NCBI GenBank assembly: GCA_017469355.1
Contig: JAFUGM010000031.1
Location: 25,102 to 89,101 of the forward strand
Direction of reading: 5' to 3'
Length of the DNA stretch: 64,000 nt
DNA from: Solobacterium sp.
Lineage (GTDB): Bacteria; Bacillota_I; Bacilli_A; Erysipelotrichales; Erysipelotrichaceae
Below, one piece after another: positions 17,711-27,983 of the stretch. A program made the position numbers and the translations under genes. Below the pieces are notes generated by a model. That model searched no databases and was not told the origin of the DNA. It saw nothing but the letters and a program-made list of their open reading frames with translations. Position 1 is the first letter of the stretch, and the number at the start of each line of letters is the position of its first letter.

Positions 17711-20323
17711 ATGGAACAGAATCTGGCACCGAAGTATGATCACCATGCAGTGGAAGAAGGTCGTTATGACCATTGGGTCTCGCAGGGCTATTTCACTGCC
17801 GGAGACAAGTCAAAGGACCCGTTTACAATTGTAATTCCGCCGCCGAATGTCACTGGAATTCTTCATATCGGTCATGCCTGGGATAATACCTTACAGGATA
17901 TAATTTCCCGCTATAAGCGCATGCAGGGATATGACATGCTGTATCTGCCGGGCATGGACCATGCGGGAATCGCAACCCAGGCCAGAGTTGATGCCCGCCT
18001 GAAAAGTGAAGGTGTTTCCCGTTACGATATCGGCCGTGAGAAATTCCTTGAGAGGGCATGGGAGTGGAAGGAAGAATACGCCGCGACCATCCGGAAACAG
18101 TGGGCGAAGCTGGGAAACAGCCTCGACTATACGAGAGAACGCTTCACCATGGATGAAGGGTTCAATGATGCGGTCCGTCATGTATTTGTGACACTCTATA
18201 ACGAAGGACTCATTTACCGTGGATGGAGAATCATCAACTGGGATCCGGAAGCACGTACAGCACTTTCCAATATTGAAGTCTATTACCAGGATGATCCGGG
18301 AAAGATGTACTACATGAAGTATCGGGTTGTGGAAACTGGACGGGAATTCACCGTTGCGACAACACGACCGGAAACCATGTTTGGTGATGTCTGCGTTGTC
18401 GTTAATCCGGAAGATGAACGGTTTAAGGATGTGATTGGTCTTCATACGATCAATCCCGCAAATGGCGAAGAACTTCCGATTATCGGTGATGATTACGTCG
18501 ATGTCGAATTCGGTACCGGTGCGATGAAGTGCACACCTGCCCATGACCCGAATGACTTTGCGATTGCGGAACGCCATGGCCTTGATAAGCCGATCTGTAT
18601 GAATGATGACGGCACGATGAACAGCCTGGCCGGAGAGTTTGAAGGCATGGATCGTTATGAATGCCGTGATGCATTGATCAAGCGCATTGAAGCAGAAGGA
18701 AATCTCATTAAGATTGAGGAAATCACACATAATGTCGGACACAGTGAACGTACGCATTGTGTTGTAGAGCCGTATCTTTCCCAGCAGTGGTTTGTAAAGA
18801 TGAAGCCGCTTGCGGATGATGTGCTCGCACATCAAAGCAGTGATGAAGAGAAGATTCACTTCTATCCGGATCGTTTTGAAAAGGTATTTACGCAATGGCT
18901 TGAGAATATTGAAGACTGGTGCATTTCCCGCCAGCTCTGGTGGGGTCATCGAATTCCTGCCTGGTATAACAAGGAAACCGGAGAGACTTATGTCGGTGAA
19001 ACTGATCCGGCCAATCCAGATCAGTGGGTTCAGGATGAAGATGTTTTGGATACCTGGTTCTCTTCTGCGCTCTGGCCGTTTGCGACGCTTGGCTGGCCAG
19101 AAGATACGGAAGATTACAAGCATTACTATCCAACTTCTACGATGGTTACCGGCTATGACATCATCTTCTTCTGGGTTGCCCGAATGGCATTCCAGGCACG
19201 TCATTTCACAAATAACCGTCCGTTCCGTGATGTTTTGATTCATGGCCTGATTCGTGATGCCAAAGGACGCAAGATGTCCAAATCGCTTGGCAATGGAATT
19301 GATCCGATGGAAGTCATTGATGAGTATGGTGTAGATGCACTGCGCTTCTTCCTTTCCACGAACAGTACACCTGGTCAGGATATGCGTTATATTCCGGAAA
19401 AGGTGGAAGCTTCCTGGAACTTCATCAATAAACTGTGGAATGCGAGTCGGTTTGTATTGATGAATCTGCCGGAAGGAATGACTTATGAAGATGTCGACCT
19501 GTCTACACTTTCCGCAAGTGATGCATGGATTCTCAATAAGCTGAATATCGTTCGTGATCATGTGACTGCGAACATGGAAAAATATGAATTCGCTCTGGTT
19601 GGAAATGAACTGTATTCCTTTGTATGGGATGATTTCTGTTCCTGGTACATCGAACTTTCCAAGGCAAGTCTTGGCAGTGAGGATCCTTCGGTAGTAAAGG
19701 GAGCACAGTCTACACTGCTCGTGATGCTTGATGCGATCATTCGCTTACTGCATCCGTTCATGCCGTTTGTGACAGAAGAAATCTATCAGAAACTCCCGCA
19801 TCGCAAGGAAAGCATCTGCCTGGAAGACTGGCCTGCACATATCGATCATCTACCAGAAGCAGATCTTGATGGAATGGATCGTCTGATTTCCGTCATTCAG
19901 AAGATTCGTGAAGTAAAGACAGTGAATGAACTGAAACCAAGCGCACACCTTGATGTATTGATCAAGGATCTGGATGGGACAATTGTTCCAGTCAACGATA
20001 CACAGAGTTCCATGTTGGAACGTCTTGCGAAAGTTACCTGGAAAGATGCTCTCTCTGGCGATCTCTCCGTTCATACCGTACGTGGCGGCTCACTTTACAT
20101 TCCAAGTGATCAGCTGATGGATGTGGAAGCGGAGAAGGCGAAGATGAATGCGGAGAAGGAACGGCTCGAAGGAGAATTGAAGCGCAGCCGCGGTATTCTT
20201 TCCAATCAGGGCTTCCTGGCAAAAGCGCCTAAAGCGAAGATTGAACAGGAACAGAAGAAGCTGGAAGACTACGAAAAACAGTTGAATGTTGTCCTGTCAA
20301 GATTGCAGGAATTGGAAGGGTAA
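17711..20323 (+). CDS. valS: Valine--tRNA ligase
   Basis: Class I synthetase that charges tRNA-Val. HIGH motif in GILHIGHAWDN (near residue 50), CP1 editing domain (TTRPETMFGD and GTGAMKCTPAHDPND), KMSKS motif in GRKMSKSLGNGIDP (near 520), an anticodon-binding domain, and a C-terminal coiled coil (DVEAEKAKMNAEKERLEGEL). The length of 870 residues is typical. ATG at 17711 follows TTTAAGGAGGAAGAAG. An upstream in-frame extension would run through the T-box terminator and is not used. Confidence 0.97.
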   Translation: MEQNLAPKYDHHAVEEGRYDHWVSQGYFTAGDKSKDPFTIVIPPPNVTGILHIGHAWDNTLQDIISRYKRMQGYDMLYLPGMDHAGIATQARVDARLKSEGVSRYDIGREKFLERAWEWKEEYAATIRKQWAKLGNSLDYTRERFTMDEGFNDAVRHVFVTLYNEGLIYRGWRIINWDPEARTALSNIEVYYQDDPGKMYYMKYRVVETGREFTVATTRPETMFGDVCVVVNPEDERFKDVIGLHTINPANGEELPIIGDDYVDVEFGTGAMKCTPAHDPNDFAIAERHGLDKPICMNDDGTMNSLAGEFEGMDRYECRDALIKRIEAEGNLIKIEEITHNVGHSERTHCVVEPYLSQQWFVKMKPLADDVLAHQSSDEEKIHFYPDRFEKVFTQWLENIEDWCISRQLWWGHRIPAWYNKETGETYVGETDPANPDQWVQDEDVLDTWFSSALWPFATLGWPEDTEDYKHYYPTSTMVTGYDIIFFWVARMAFQARHFTNNRPFRDVLIHGLIRDAKGRKMSKSLGNGIDPMEVIDEYGVDALRFFLSTNSTPGQDMRYIPEKVEASWNFINKLWNASRFVLMNLPEGMTYEDVDLSTLSASDAWILNKLNIVRDHVTANMEKYEFALVGNELYSFVWDDFCSWYIELSKASLGSEDPSVVKGAQSTLLVMLDAIIRLLHPFMPFVTEEIYQKLPHRKESICLEDWPAHIDHLPEADLDGMDRLISVIQKIREVKTVNELKPSAHLDVLIKDLDGTIVPVNDTQSSMLERLAKVTWKDALSGDLSVHTVRGGSLYIPSDQLMDVEAEKAKMNAEKERLEGELKRSRGILSNQGFLAKAPKAKIEQEQKKLEDYEKQLNVVLSRLQELEG

Positions 20324-20369
20324 GTATGCTATAATCCGATTGATGAGAACAATCTCTGCGGATGATAAG

Positions 20370-20417
20370 AAGACTTATAATCGAACCATGATATGATGGG
20401 GGATTTTAAGTCTTTTT
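20370..20417 (+). terminator. Probable terminator after valS with long loop
   Basis: AAGACTTA (20370-20377) pairs with TAAGTCTT (20407-20414), followed by TTTTT. The 29-base loop is long for a terminator and contains TATGAT. An extended -10 (TGCTATAAT, TATAAT at 20330-20335) lies just upstream, so the hairpin could instead be in the leader of the next gene. Confidence 0.5.
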
Positions 20418-20447
20418 GTTTGTTTACACAAGAAAGGAGCCTGAGAT

Positions 20448-21389
20448 ATGAGCAAGAAAGATAATCGAAAGAAACATCCTGTGCTGAAGACTGCAGGTGC
20501 ACTTGCGGCGACTGGAGCTGCGGCGTATGGCGGATATTCTTTTCTGCTGTTTACACATGCATTCAACACGGATAAATCCCGTTTTCATCCGGATGGAATC
20601 ATTCCCAACAGTGCAGAAACTGCTTCTGCCAATGAATGGCTGAAGAATTCTGATCGAGTGGATGATACACTGCGAAGTTATGATGATCTGACACTTCATG
20701 CGATGCGGATTGAAAATCATCCGGAAGCGAAGAAGTGGATGATTCTTCTGCATGGATTCCATCGCTGCAGTTATGACCTTCTGCCGTTAATGATGGAAGC
20801 AGACCGTCACGGATATAATCTTCTCGTACCGGATCAGCGTGCAAGCGGTCAGTCCGAAGGAACATTTACCGGTCTTGGCTGGCCAGAACATTATGACCTG
20901 CTTTCATGGATCAACTATCTGACCGTACTTCGCCCGGAAGCTTCTATCGTACTGTATGGAATTGATATGGGTGCTTCTGCAGTGATGAATGCGGTAGGGG
21001 ATATTCTTCCTTCCAATGTCGCTGCGGCAATTGAAGAAGGCGGATATGCGGATCTCAAGGAAGAACTTGTTTATCTTGCGGAAAAGAATACCGAGATTCC
21101 TGCTAAGCCCTTTATTCCGGCAGTAGATCTGCTGATACGGCAGAATCTGCATTTCAGCATGAATGACATTTCTACCAAACGTCAGTTGAACAACGCGAAG
21201 ATTCCGATGTTATTCCTGCATGGAAGTGATGATCAGGTTGTACCTGCATTCAATGCGGAAGTGTGCGCCGCATCCTATGGCGGTGAAAAGGAACTGGTGA
21301 TTCTTGAATCCACCGGATTCAGCGGATGCCGTTATCACGCATCGTACTTCGATACGATATTCAGCTTCGCAGATAAGTATGCAAAATAG
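20448..21389 (+). CDS. Alpha/beta hydrolase fold protein with Asp at the nucleophile position
   Basis: Serine-hydrolase-like protein of the YqkD type. The N-terminus is basic, then one hydrophobic segment (about 14-35), giving a membrane-anchored domain. The oxyanion region is LLHGFHRCSYD. The strand-nucleophile-helix elbow reads LYGIDMGASAVMN, with Asp (GAT) where relatives have Ser. An acidic residue in HGSDDQVVP and a His in GCRYHASYF complete a possible triad. The length is 313 residues. GAAAGGAG precedes the ATG. Either the enzyme uses an Asp nucleophile, as haloalkane dehalogenases do, or it is a non-catalytic binding protein. Confidence 0.82.
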   Translation: MSKKDNRKKHPVLKTAGALAATGAAAYGGYSFLLFTHAFNTDKSRFHPDGIIPNSAETASANEWLKNSDRVDDTLRSYDDLTLHAMRIENHPEAKKWMILLHGFHRCSYDLLPLMMEADRHGYNLLVPDQRASGQSEGTFTGLGWPEHYDLLSWINYLTVLRPEASIVLYGIDMGASAVMNAVGDILPSNVAAAIEEGGYADLKEELVYLAEKNTEIPAKPFIPAVDLLIRQNLHFSMNDISTKRQLNNAKIPMLFLHGSDDQVVPAFNAEVCAASYGGEKELVILESTGFSGCRYHASYFDTIFSFADKYAK

Positions 21390-21420
21390 CTGAAACCCCT
21401 TTGTTTGCGCTTATTATTTG

Positions 21421-21449
21421 TTGTTCAAAAACAATTGCTGTTTTATAAT
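21421..21449 (+). promoter_or_regulatory. Promoter of ppdK
   Basis: TTGTTC (21421-21426), a 17-base spacer and TATAAT (21444-21449), 49 bases before the ATG. Confidence 0.7.
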
Positions 21450-21498
21450 CTTCAACGTAGAAAACTACTAAACACAATAAAAGAGAAAGGATGGCTGT

Positions 21499-24198
21499 AT
21501 GGCTGCAAAAAAGTACGTCTACAAATTTTCAGAAGGAAACGGTAAGATGCGCGAACTGCTCGGCGGCAAGGGTGCAAACCTTGCGGAAATGAGCAATCTC
21601 GGCATGCCGGTTCCGCAGGGTTTCACAATTACTACGGAGGCATGTAATGCCTATTATGCGGATGGACAGAAGATCTCCAAGGATATCCAGAAGCAGATTG
21701 ATACACATGTATCCTGGCTCCAGAAGGAAACAGGAAAGAAACTTGGAGACAAGAAGAATCCTCTTCTGGTATCGGTACGTTCCGGTGCCCGTGCATCCAT
21801 GCCGGGTATGATGGATACCATTCTGAACCTCGGTATGAATGACGATGTCGTTGAGGTTGTCGCAAACGCTACTGGAAACAAGCGTTTTGCGTATGACAGC
21901 TATCGCCGTTTCGTTCAGATGTTCTCTGATGTTGTAATGGGTCTCAACAAATCCAAGTTTGAAGAGATCATTGATGAGATTAAGGAAAAGAAGGGCGTCA
22001 AGCTCGACATCGATCTCGATGCGGATGACATGGTCGAACTGACCAAGCGCTTCAAGGCATTTTATAAGAAGAACCTGAAGGAAGACTTCCCTCAGGATCC
22101 TAACGTTCAGCTGAACCGTGCCATCATGGCTGTCTTCCGTTCCTGGATGAATGATCGTGCAATCTTCTACCGTAAGATGAACGACATTCCGGAAAGCTGG
22201 GGAACTGCAGTTAACGTTCAGTCCATGGTCTTCGGAAACATGGGTGATGACTGCGGAACCGGTGTTGCGTTTACTCGTAATCCGGCAACCGGTGAAAAGA
22301 AGCTGTTCGGAGAATTCCTTATGAATGCGCAGGGTGAAGACGTCGTTGCGGGTATCCGTACACCGCAGCCGATCTCTGAACTGCAGAAGACTATGCCTGG
22401 TGCATATAAGGACTTCGTTAAGATCTGCAATAAGCTGGAAAAGCATTACCACGATATGCAGGATATGGAGTTCACCATTGAACATGGCAAACTGTTCATG
22501 TTGCAGACACGTAATGGTAAGCGTACTGCTGCCGCTGCACTTAAGGTTGCGGTTGACATGGTTAAGGAAGGCCTTGTCACAAAGGATCAGGCTCTGCTTA
22601 TGGTTGAACCGAAGCAGCTCGATGACCTGCTCCATCCGCAGTTCGATGCGGCTGATCTTAAGGCTGCCAAGGACCGTGTGATTGCCAAGGGCCTTGCGGC
22701 TTCTCCTGGTGCTGCATCCGGTCAGGTTGTCTTCACCGCAGAAGATGCGAAGAAGTGGGTTGAAAAGGGTAAGAAGGTTGTTCTTGTTCGTCTTGAAACC
22801 TCTCCGGAAGATATCGAAGGTATGCATGTTTCCGAAGGTATCCTCACTGTCCGCGGTGGTATGACCAGCCACGCTGCAGTCGTTGCCCGTGGTATGGGCG
22901 CATGCTGCGTATCCGGTGCTGGAGAAATCAAGGTTAATGAAGCTAAAAAGACATTCGAAGTCGGTGGAAAGAAGTACAAGGAAGGCGATGTGATCTCCCT
23001 GGATGGTTCCACAGGCTTTGTCTACAGCGGAGCGATCAAGACAGTTCCGGCTACCATTTCCGGTAACTTCAAGACTTTCATGGATTGGGCAGATGCTCGT
23101 CGTACACTGAAGATTCGTACTAATGCCGATACACCGGCTGACGCAAAACGTGCTGTTGAGTTCGGTGCAGAAGGTGTTGGACTTGTTCGTACGGAACATA
23201 TGTTCTTCAACTCTGCAGAACGTATCAAGGCAATCCGTATGCTGTGTGTTGCACAGAATACCGAACAGCGTAAGAAGGCGCTTGATCTGCTCGAACCGAT
23301 GCAGCAGGAAGACTTCGAAGGTATCTTCGAGGCAATGGGCGGACGTTCCGTTACCATTCGTCTTCTTGACCCGCCTCTCCATGAATTCCTTCCGAAGACC
23401 GATGCTGAGGCAAAGGATGTTGCCAAGGCAATGGGCATCACCATCAAAGATGTGGAAGCTGCAGCTGCGGCTCTCCATGAATTCAACCCGATGATGGGAC
23501 ATCGTGGATGCCGTCTTGATGTTACGTATCCGGAAATTGGTGAAATGCAGGCTCGTGCGATCATCAAGGCTGCGATCAAGGTAAACAAGAAACATCCGAG
23601 ATGGAAGGTTGTTCCGGAAATCATGATTCCGCTTGTCGGCGAACCGAAGGAGCTGGAATATGTTGCGAAGATCGTTAAGGATACTGCAGACGCTACTATC
23701 AAGGCCGCAAGATCCAAGCAGACCTATAAGGTTGGAACGATGATCGAAATTCCGCGTGCCGCATTACTGGCTGGCGAAATTGCCAAGACAGCTGAATTCT
23801 TCAGCTTCGGAACCAACGACCTGACACAGATGACATTCGGTTTCTCCCGTGATGATGCGGGCAAGTTCCTGGATGATTACTATGGAAAGCACATTTACGA
23901 ATCTGATCCGTTCGCACACGTAGATCAGAATGGTGTTGGTCAGCTCATTGAACTCGCTGCGAAGACTGGACGTGCTACCCGTGCAGATCTGCATCTTGGT
24001 GTATGCGGAGAACACGGTGGTGATCCGGCTTCCATCGAATTCTTCCAGAAGGCTGGACTCAACTATGTAAGCTGCTCGCCGTATCGTGTACCTATTGCCC
24101 GTCTTGCGGCGGCGCAGGCTGCGATCAAAGTCGGCGGCCCGGCTAAGAAAGCTTCGAAAAAAGCACCTGTCAAAAAGACAGCTGCCAAGAAGAAGTAA
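21499..24198 (+). CDS. ppdK: Pyruvate, phosphate dikinase with Lys/Ala-rich C-terminal tail
   Basis: Interconverts ATP, phosphate and pyruvate with AMP, PPi and PEP. The N-terminal ATP-grasp domain begins YKFSEGNGKMRELLGGKGAN. The phosphohistidine domain has GGMTSHAAVVARGMGACC with the catalytic His. The PEP/pyruvate barrel has GRSVTIRLLDPPLHEFLP and the catalytic Cys region LGVCGEHGGDPAS. The normal end SPYRVPIARLAAAQAAI is followed by about 20 extra residues made almost only of Lys, Ala and Pro (AKKASKKAPVKKTAAKKK). These resemble the H1-like protein encoded 63 bases downstream. The total is 899 residues, against about 875 for the family. Confidence 0.96.
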   Translation: MAAKKYVYKFSEGNGKMRELLGGKGANLAEMSNLGMPVPQGFTITTEACNAYYADGQKISKDIQKQIDTHVSWLQKETGKKLGDKKNPLLVSVRSGARASMPGMMDTILNLGMNDDVVEVVANATGNKRFAYDSYRRFVQMFSDVVMGLNKSKFEEIIDEIKEKKGVKLDIDLDADDMVELTKRFKAFYKKNLKEDFPQDPNVQLNRAIMAVFRSWMNDRAIFYRKMNDIPESWGTAVNVQSMVFGNMGDDCGTGVAFTRNPATGEKKLFGEFLMNAQGEDVVAGIRTPQPISELQKTMPGAYKDFVKICNKLEKHYHDMQDMEFTIEHGKLFMLQTRNGKRTAAAALKVAVDMVKEGLVTKDQALLMVEPKQLDDLLHPQFDAADLKAAKDRVIAKGLAASPGAASGQVVFTAEDAKKWVEKGKKVVLVRLETSPEDIEGMHVSEGILTVRGGMTSHAAVVARGMGACCVSGAGEIKVNEAKKTFEVGGKKYKEGDVISLDGSTGFVYSGAIKTVPATISGNFKTFMDWADARRTLKIRTNADTPADAKRAVEFGAEGVGLVRTEHMFFNSAERIKAIRMLCVAQNTEQRKKALDLLEPMQQEDFEGIFEAMGGRSVTIRLLDPPLHEFLPKTDAEAKDVAKAMGITIKDVEAAAAALHEFNPMMGHRGCRLDVTYPEIGEMQARAIIKAAIKVNKKHPRWKVVPEIMIPLVGEPKELEYVAKIVKDTADATIKAARSKQTYKVGTMIEIPRAALLAGEIAKTAEFFSFGTNDLTQMTFGFSRDDAGKFLDDYYGKHIYESDPFAHVDQNGVGQLIELAAKTGRATRADLHLGVCGEHGGDPASIEFFQKAGLNYVSCSPYRVPIARLAAAQAAIKVGGPAKKASKKAPVKKTAAKKK

Positions 24199-24261
24199 TC
24201 AGGTTTGATCCAAAGCTCATTTGCTAGAGGATAGAAGAAGGCAAGAAAGGAGGAATTTCTC

Positions 24262-24744
24262 ATGGCTGAAAAGAAGGTTGTTAAGAAGGCTGCAGAGGTT
24301 AAGAAACCTGCTGTAAAGAAGGCCGTTGCTAAGAAGCCCGCTGCTAAGAAGGCTGAACCCGCAAAGAAGACAACAGCGAAGAAAGCTGCTCCTGCAAAGA
24401 AGGAAACAGTAAAGAAGGCTGCTGCTCCTGCGAAGAAGGCAACTGCTAAGAAGGCCGCTGCTCCTGCAAAGAAGGAAACAGCAAAGAAGGCTGCTGCTCC
24501 TGCAAAGAAGACAACAGCAAAGAAAGCTGCTGCTCCTGCGAAGAAGGAAACAGCAAAGAAGGCTGCTGCTCCTGCGAAGAAGACATCAGCGAAGAAGGCT
24601 GCTGCTCCTGCGAAAAAGGAAACAGCAAAGAAAGCTGCTGCTCCTGCGAAGAAGACAACAGCAAAGAAAGCTGCTCCTGCAAAGAAGGAAACAGCGAAAA
24701 AGGCAGCTCCTGCTAAGAAGACTGCTGCTAAGAAGTCCAAGTAA
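24262..24744 (+). CDS. Histone H1-like Lys/Ala/Pro repeat protein
   Basis: A 160-residue, extremely basic, low-complexity protein built from repeats of KKAAAPAKKxTA, where x alternates between E and T in the central part. It resembles bacterial histone H1-like DNA-binding proteins and the Lys-rich tails of some HU proteins, but has no folded domain. A role in compacting the nucleoid or binding RNA is inferred. A strong GAAAGGAGG Shine-Dalgarno sequence precedes the ATG. It follows ppdK without a terminator, so the two are probably cotranscribed, and a terminator follows. Confidence 0.85.
   Translation: MAEKKVVKKAAEVKKPAVKKAVAKKPAAKKAEPAKKTTAKKAAPAKKETVKKAAAPAKKATAKKAAAPAKKETAKKAAAPAKKTTAKKAAAPAKKETAKKAAAPAKKTSAKKAAAPAKKETAKKAAAPAKKTTAKKAAPAKKETAKKAAPAKKTAAKKSK
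24364..24730 (+). repeat. Internal tandem repeat of the H1-like gene, 36-base units
   Basis: About ten imperfect copies of a 36-base unit encoding KKAAAPAKKxTA. In the middle, copies with GAAACA (ET) alternate with copies with ACAACA (TT), a 72-base higher-order period. The first and last units have lost one Ala codon. This is a coding repeat, likely to vary in copy number. Confidence 0.85.
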
Positions 24745-24759
24745 CAGATTATATTGGGG

Positions 24760-24790
24760 AAAGAGGGCGAATCATTACGTCCTCTTTTTT
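24760..24790 (+). terminator. Terminator after the H1-like gene
   Basis: AAAGAGGGCG (24760-24769) pairs with CGTCCTCTTT (24778-24787) with one G-T pair, an 8-base loop and a T-run. Confidence 0.85.
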
Positions 24791-24821
24791 GATGGAAACA
24801 TATGAAAATTATGAAACAATC

Positions 24822-24850
24822 TTGATGTGAATGAAAAACAGCAGTAAACT
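24822..24850 (+). promoter_or_regulatory. Promoter of the trp T-box operon
   Basis: TTGATG (24822-24827), a 17-base spacer and TAAACT (24845-24850), directly before the T-box leader. Confidence 0.65.
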
Positions 24851-24856
24851 ATTTTC

Positions 24857-25130
24857 AATAAGAAACCGATGAGGCGAAGATAACGGCAGATAAGATCTCC
24901 AAGAGAGTCCAGGTAAGGTGAGAGCTGGATAGAAGTACCGTCTGTCAAATGGATCGCTGAGGGCAGGGTCAAAGGGTAATACCGAGTATTCCCTGACGCA
25001 GGAACTGCGTTAATGTTCAAGGATATGTTAGTATCCTGATGAGAGCGCACTATGTGCGAATGAAGGGTGGCACCGCGAATTGTATTCGTCCCTGATGGAA
25101 TTAAACCTGTTCCATCAGGGTTTTTGTTTT
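24857..25130 (+). promoter_or_regulatory. T-box leader of the trp operon (Trp specifier TGG)
   Basis: tRNA-Trp-sensing attenuator. The T-box motif AAGGGTGGCACCGCG is at 25063-25077. The terminator is an 11-bp stem, CCCTGATGGAA (25090-25100) with TTCCATCAGGG (25110-25120), then TTTTTG. The specifier is most likely TGG at 24926-24928 in a GAGAGCTGGA context, which fits the tryptophan genes downstream. This replaces TRAP- or TrpR-type control. Confidence 0.92.
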
Positions 25131-25145
25131 AAAAGGAGGACTGGT

Positions 25146-26605
25146 ATGATTGTTCCCTCATATGAAGAAATCAAAACTTACGCATCTGATCCCGAGCTAA
25201 AGATACTTCCGATCGCAAAGGAAATTCTTTCAGATTTCACTACCCCGATTCGTACACTTCGGGTACTGCATAATGTCAGCGATCATGTGTTTCTTCTGGA
25301 GTCGATGGAAGAACGTGAGCGCTGGGGCCGGTATACATTTCTGGGTTTTGATCCAAAACTGGAAATCACCTGTGAAAACGGCGTACTTCAAGCAGGAGGC
25401 CTCACGATCGAAACCTTACATCCGGAGGAATATATCCGTCAGATATTGAAGGAATATAAGGCACCACGGATTCCTTCGCTTCCTCCGTTTACCGGCGGGT
25501 TAGTCGGATACTTCTCCTATGATTATCTGAAATATGCTGAACCATCATTAAAACTTGATGCGCAGGATACCGAGCACTTCAAAGATATCGATCTGATGCT
25601 GTTTGATAAGCTGATTGCCTTCGACCATCTCAAACAGAAAATCGTACTGATTGTAAACATGAAACTTTCCGAAGGGGAGACCGGATATCGAAATGCGGTG
25701 CTGCAGATAGAGCAGCTTGAACATCTTATCCGCAATGGTGAACCTGCAGTTGAAGAACCTGGAAGAATTGTTGGAGAAGTAACGCCGCTGTTTGATGAAG
25801 AACGCTATTGCGCAATGGTAGAAAAAGCCAAGCATTACATCTATGAAGGGGATATCTTCCAGATTGTATTATCCAATCGTCTTGAAGCGAAGTATGAAGG
25901 CAGTCTTCTGAATGCCTATCGCATGCTGCGGACGATCAATCCTTCGCCCTATATGTTCTACTTCTGTTCCAGCGATCTTGAAGTTTCCGGTGCTTCGCCG
26001 GAGACATTAGTCAAACTGCAGGATGGAATTCTTCATACCTTCCCATTAGCCGGGACACGACCCCGTGGAGCGACTGAAGAGGAAGATCAGCGATTGGAAG
26101 AAGAACTGCTTCACGATGAAAAAGAACTGGCGGAACATAATATGCTTGTCGACCTTGGCCGGAATGATATCGGTAAGATCAGCAAGTTTGGCAGCGTGCA
26201 GGTAGAGAAGTTTCACTCCATAGAACGTTATTCTCATGTCATGCATATCGGTTCTACCGTGCGAGGGCAACTGCGTGAAGATAAGGACGCATTGGATGCG
26301 GTAGGCGCTATTCTCCCTGCTGGCACCTTATCTGGTGCACCGAAGATCCGTGCCTGCCAGCTGATTAATGATCTTGAAGATAATAAGCGTGGGATCTATG
26401 GCGGCGGTATTGGCTATCTCGACTTCAGCGGAAATCTGGATCTGTGCATTGCCATTCGGATTGCCTATCGAAAAAACGGAAGTGTGTTTGTCAGGAGCGG
26501 CGCTGGAATCGTTGCGGATTCTAATCCGCAGAAAGAATATCAGGAATGCCTGAATAAGGCAGCTGCGGTCATTGCCAGTCTGAAACAGGCAGAGGAGGAA
26601 ACGCT

Positions 26606-26609
<4 letters not shown>
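25146..26609 (+). CDS. trpE: Anthranilate synthase component I
   Basis: Converts chorismate to anthranilate with ammonia from TrpG. The N-terminal domain contains the feedback region LLESMEERERWGRYTFLG. The chorismate-binding domain has EGDIFQIVLSNR, SGASPETLVKLQDG, PLAGTRPRG, ELAEHNMLVDLGRNDIG and GAPKIRACQLI. The length is 487 residues. ATG at 25146 is preceded by AAAAGGAGGACTGGT. The stop overlaps trpG by four bases. Confidence 0.96.
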
Positions 26610-27188
<579 letters not shown>

Positions 27189-27196
<8 letters not shown>

Positions 27197-27983
27197 TATT
27201 CTTACGCAGCTGGCAGATTATGCCCGGCTTCGTGTCGCAGAAAAGAAGAAGGTTCACTCATTTGAAGAAGTAAAGGAAGCAGCTTGCGCACTTCCGAATG
27301 ATCACAGCTTCCCATTTGAAACCGCATTACGACAGGAAGGAGTGTCCTTCATCTGTGAATGCAAGAAAGCATCTCCCTCTAAAGGGCTCATAGATCCAGA
27401 GTTCCCATATCTTGAAATCGCCAGGGAATATGAAGCAGCAGGGGCAGATGCGATCTCCTGTCTCACTGAACCGAAGTGGTTTCTTGGTTCGGATGACTAT
27501 CTCAGGAATATCGTCTCCAAAGTATCCATTCCTGTGTTACGAAAGGACTTTACTGTCGACCCCTATATGATTTATGAGGCAAAACTTCTCGGGGCTTCTG
27601 CGGTGCTTCTGATCGTCGCAATTCTTTCGGAAGAAGAGATTGCGGAAGGAATGCAAATCGCGGATTCTCTGGGCTTATCTGCCCTTGTGGAAGCCCACGA
27701 TGAATCTGAAGTAAAGACTGCGGTACGTGCCGGCGCAAGAATTCTTGGGGTGAATAACCGGAATCTGAAAGACTTTACCGTCGATGTTCATAACAGTATC
27801 GCATTACGTGATGCTGTGCCGGAGGATGTGCTGTTTGTGGCTGAAAGCGGAATACGAACACGAAGTGATATCGAAACCCTGGAACAGGGAAGGATCAACG
27901 GCGTTCTGATTGGAGAAACTCTGATGAGAGCAGAAAACAGAAAGGCAGTGCTTGATGAGCTGAAAGGAGTAAATCATGATTAA
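27189..27983 (+). CDS. trpC: Indole-3-glycerol phosphate synthase
   Basis: Closes the ring of CdRP to indole-3-glycerol phosphate. A beta/alpha barrel with [11 protein letters not shown] (catalytic Lys, near residue 55), [55 protein letters not shown] and [12 protein letters not shown]. The length is 264 residues. It overlaps trpG and trpD by eight bases each. It stands before trpD, the reverse of the common D-C order. Confidence 0.96.

Noticed and set aside
17891..19561. A 556-codon open frame on the minus strand opposite valS
   Set aside because: Antisense to the conserved valS core, with no recognisable domain.
21529..23595. A 688-codon open frame on the minus strand opposite ppdK
   Set aside because: It is antisense to a highly conserved enzyme, has a Cys/His/Ser-rich composition without domains, and no ribosome binding site. 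It arises from codon bias in ppdK.
24364..24730. Possible CRISPR-like repeat array
   Set aside because: Repeats are contiguous, in frame and coding, with no unique spacers and no cas genes.
24063..24740. A Phe/Ala-rich 225-codon frame opposite the H1-like gene
   Set aside because: It is the mirror of the Lys/Ala repeat (AAG read as CTT), with no membrane-protein logic or start signal.
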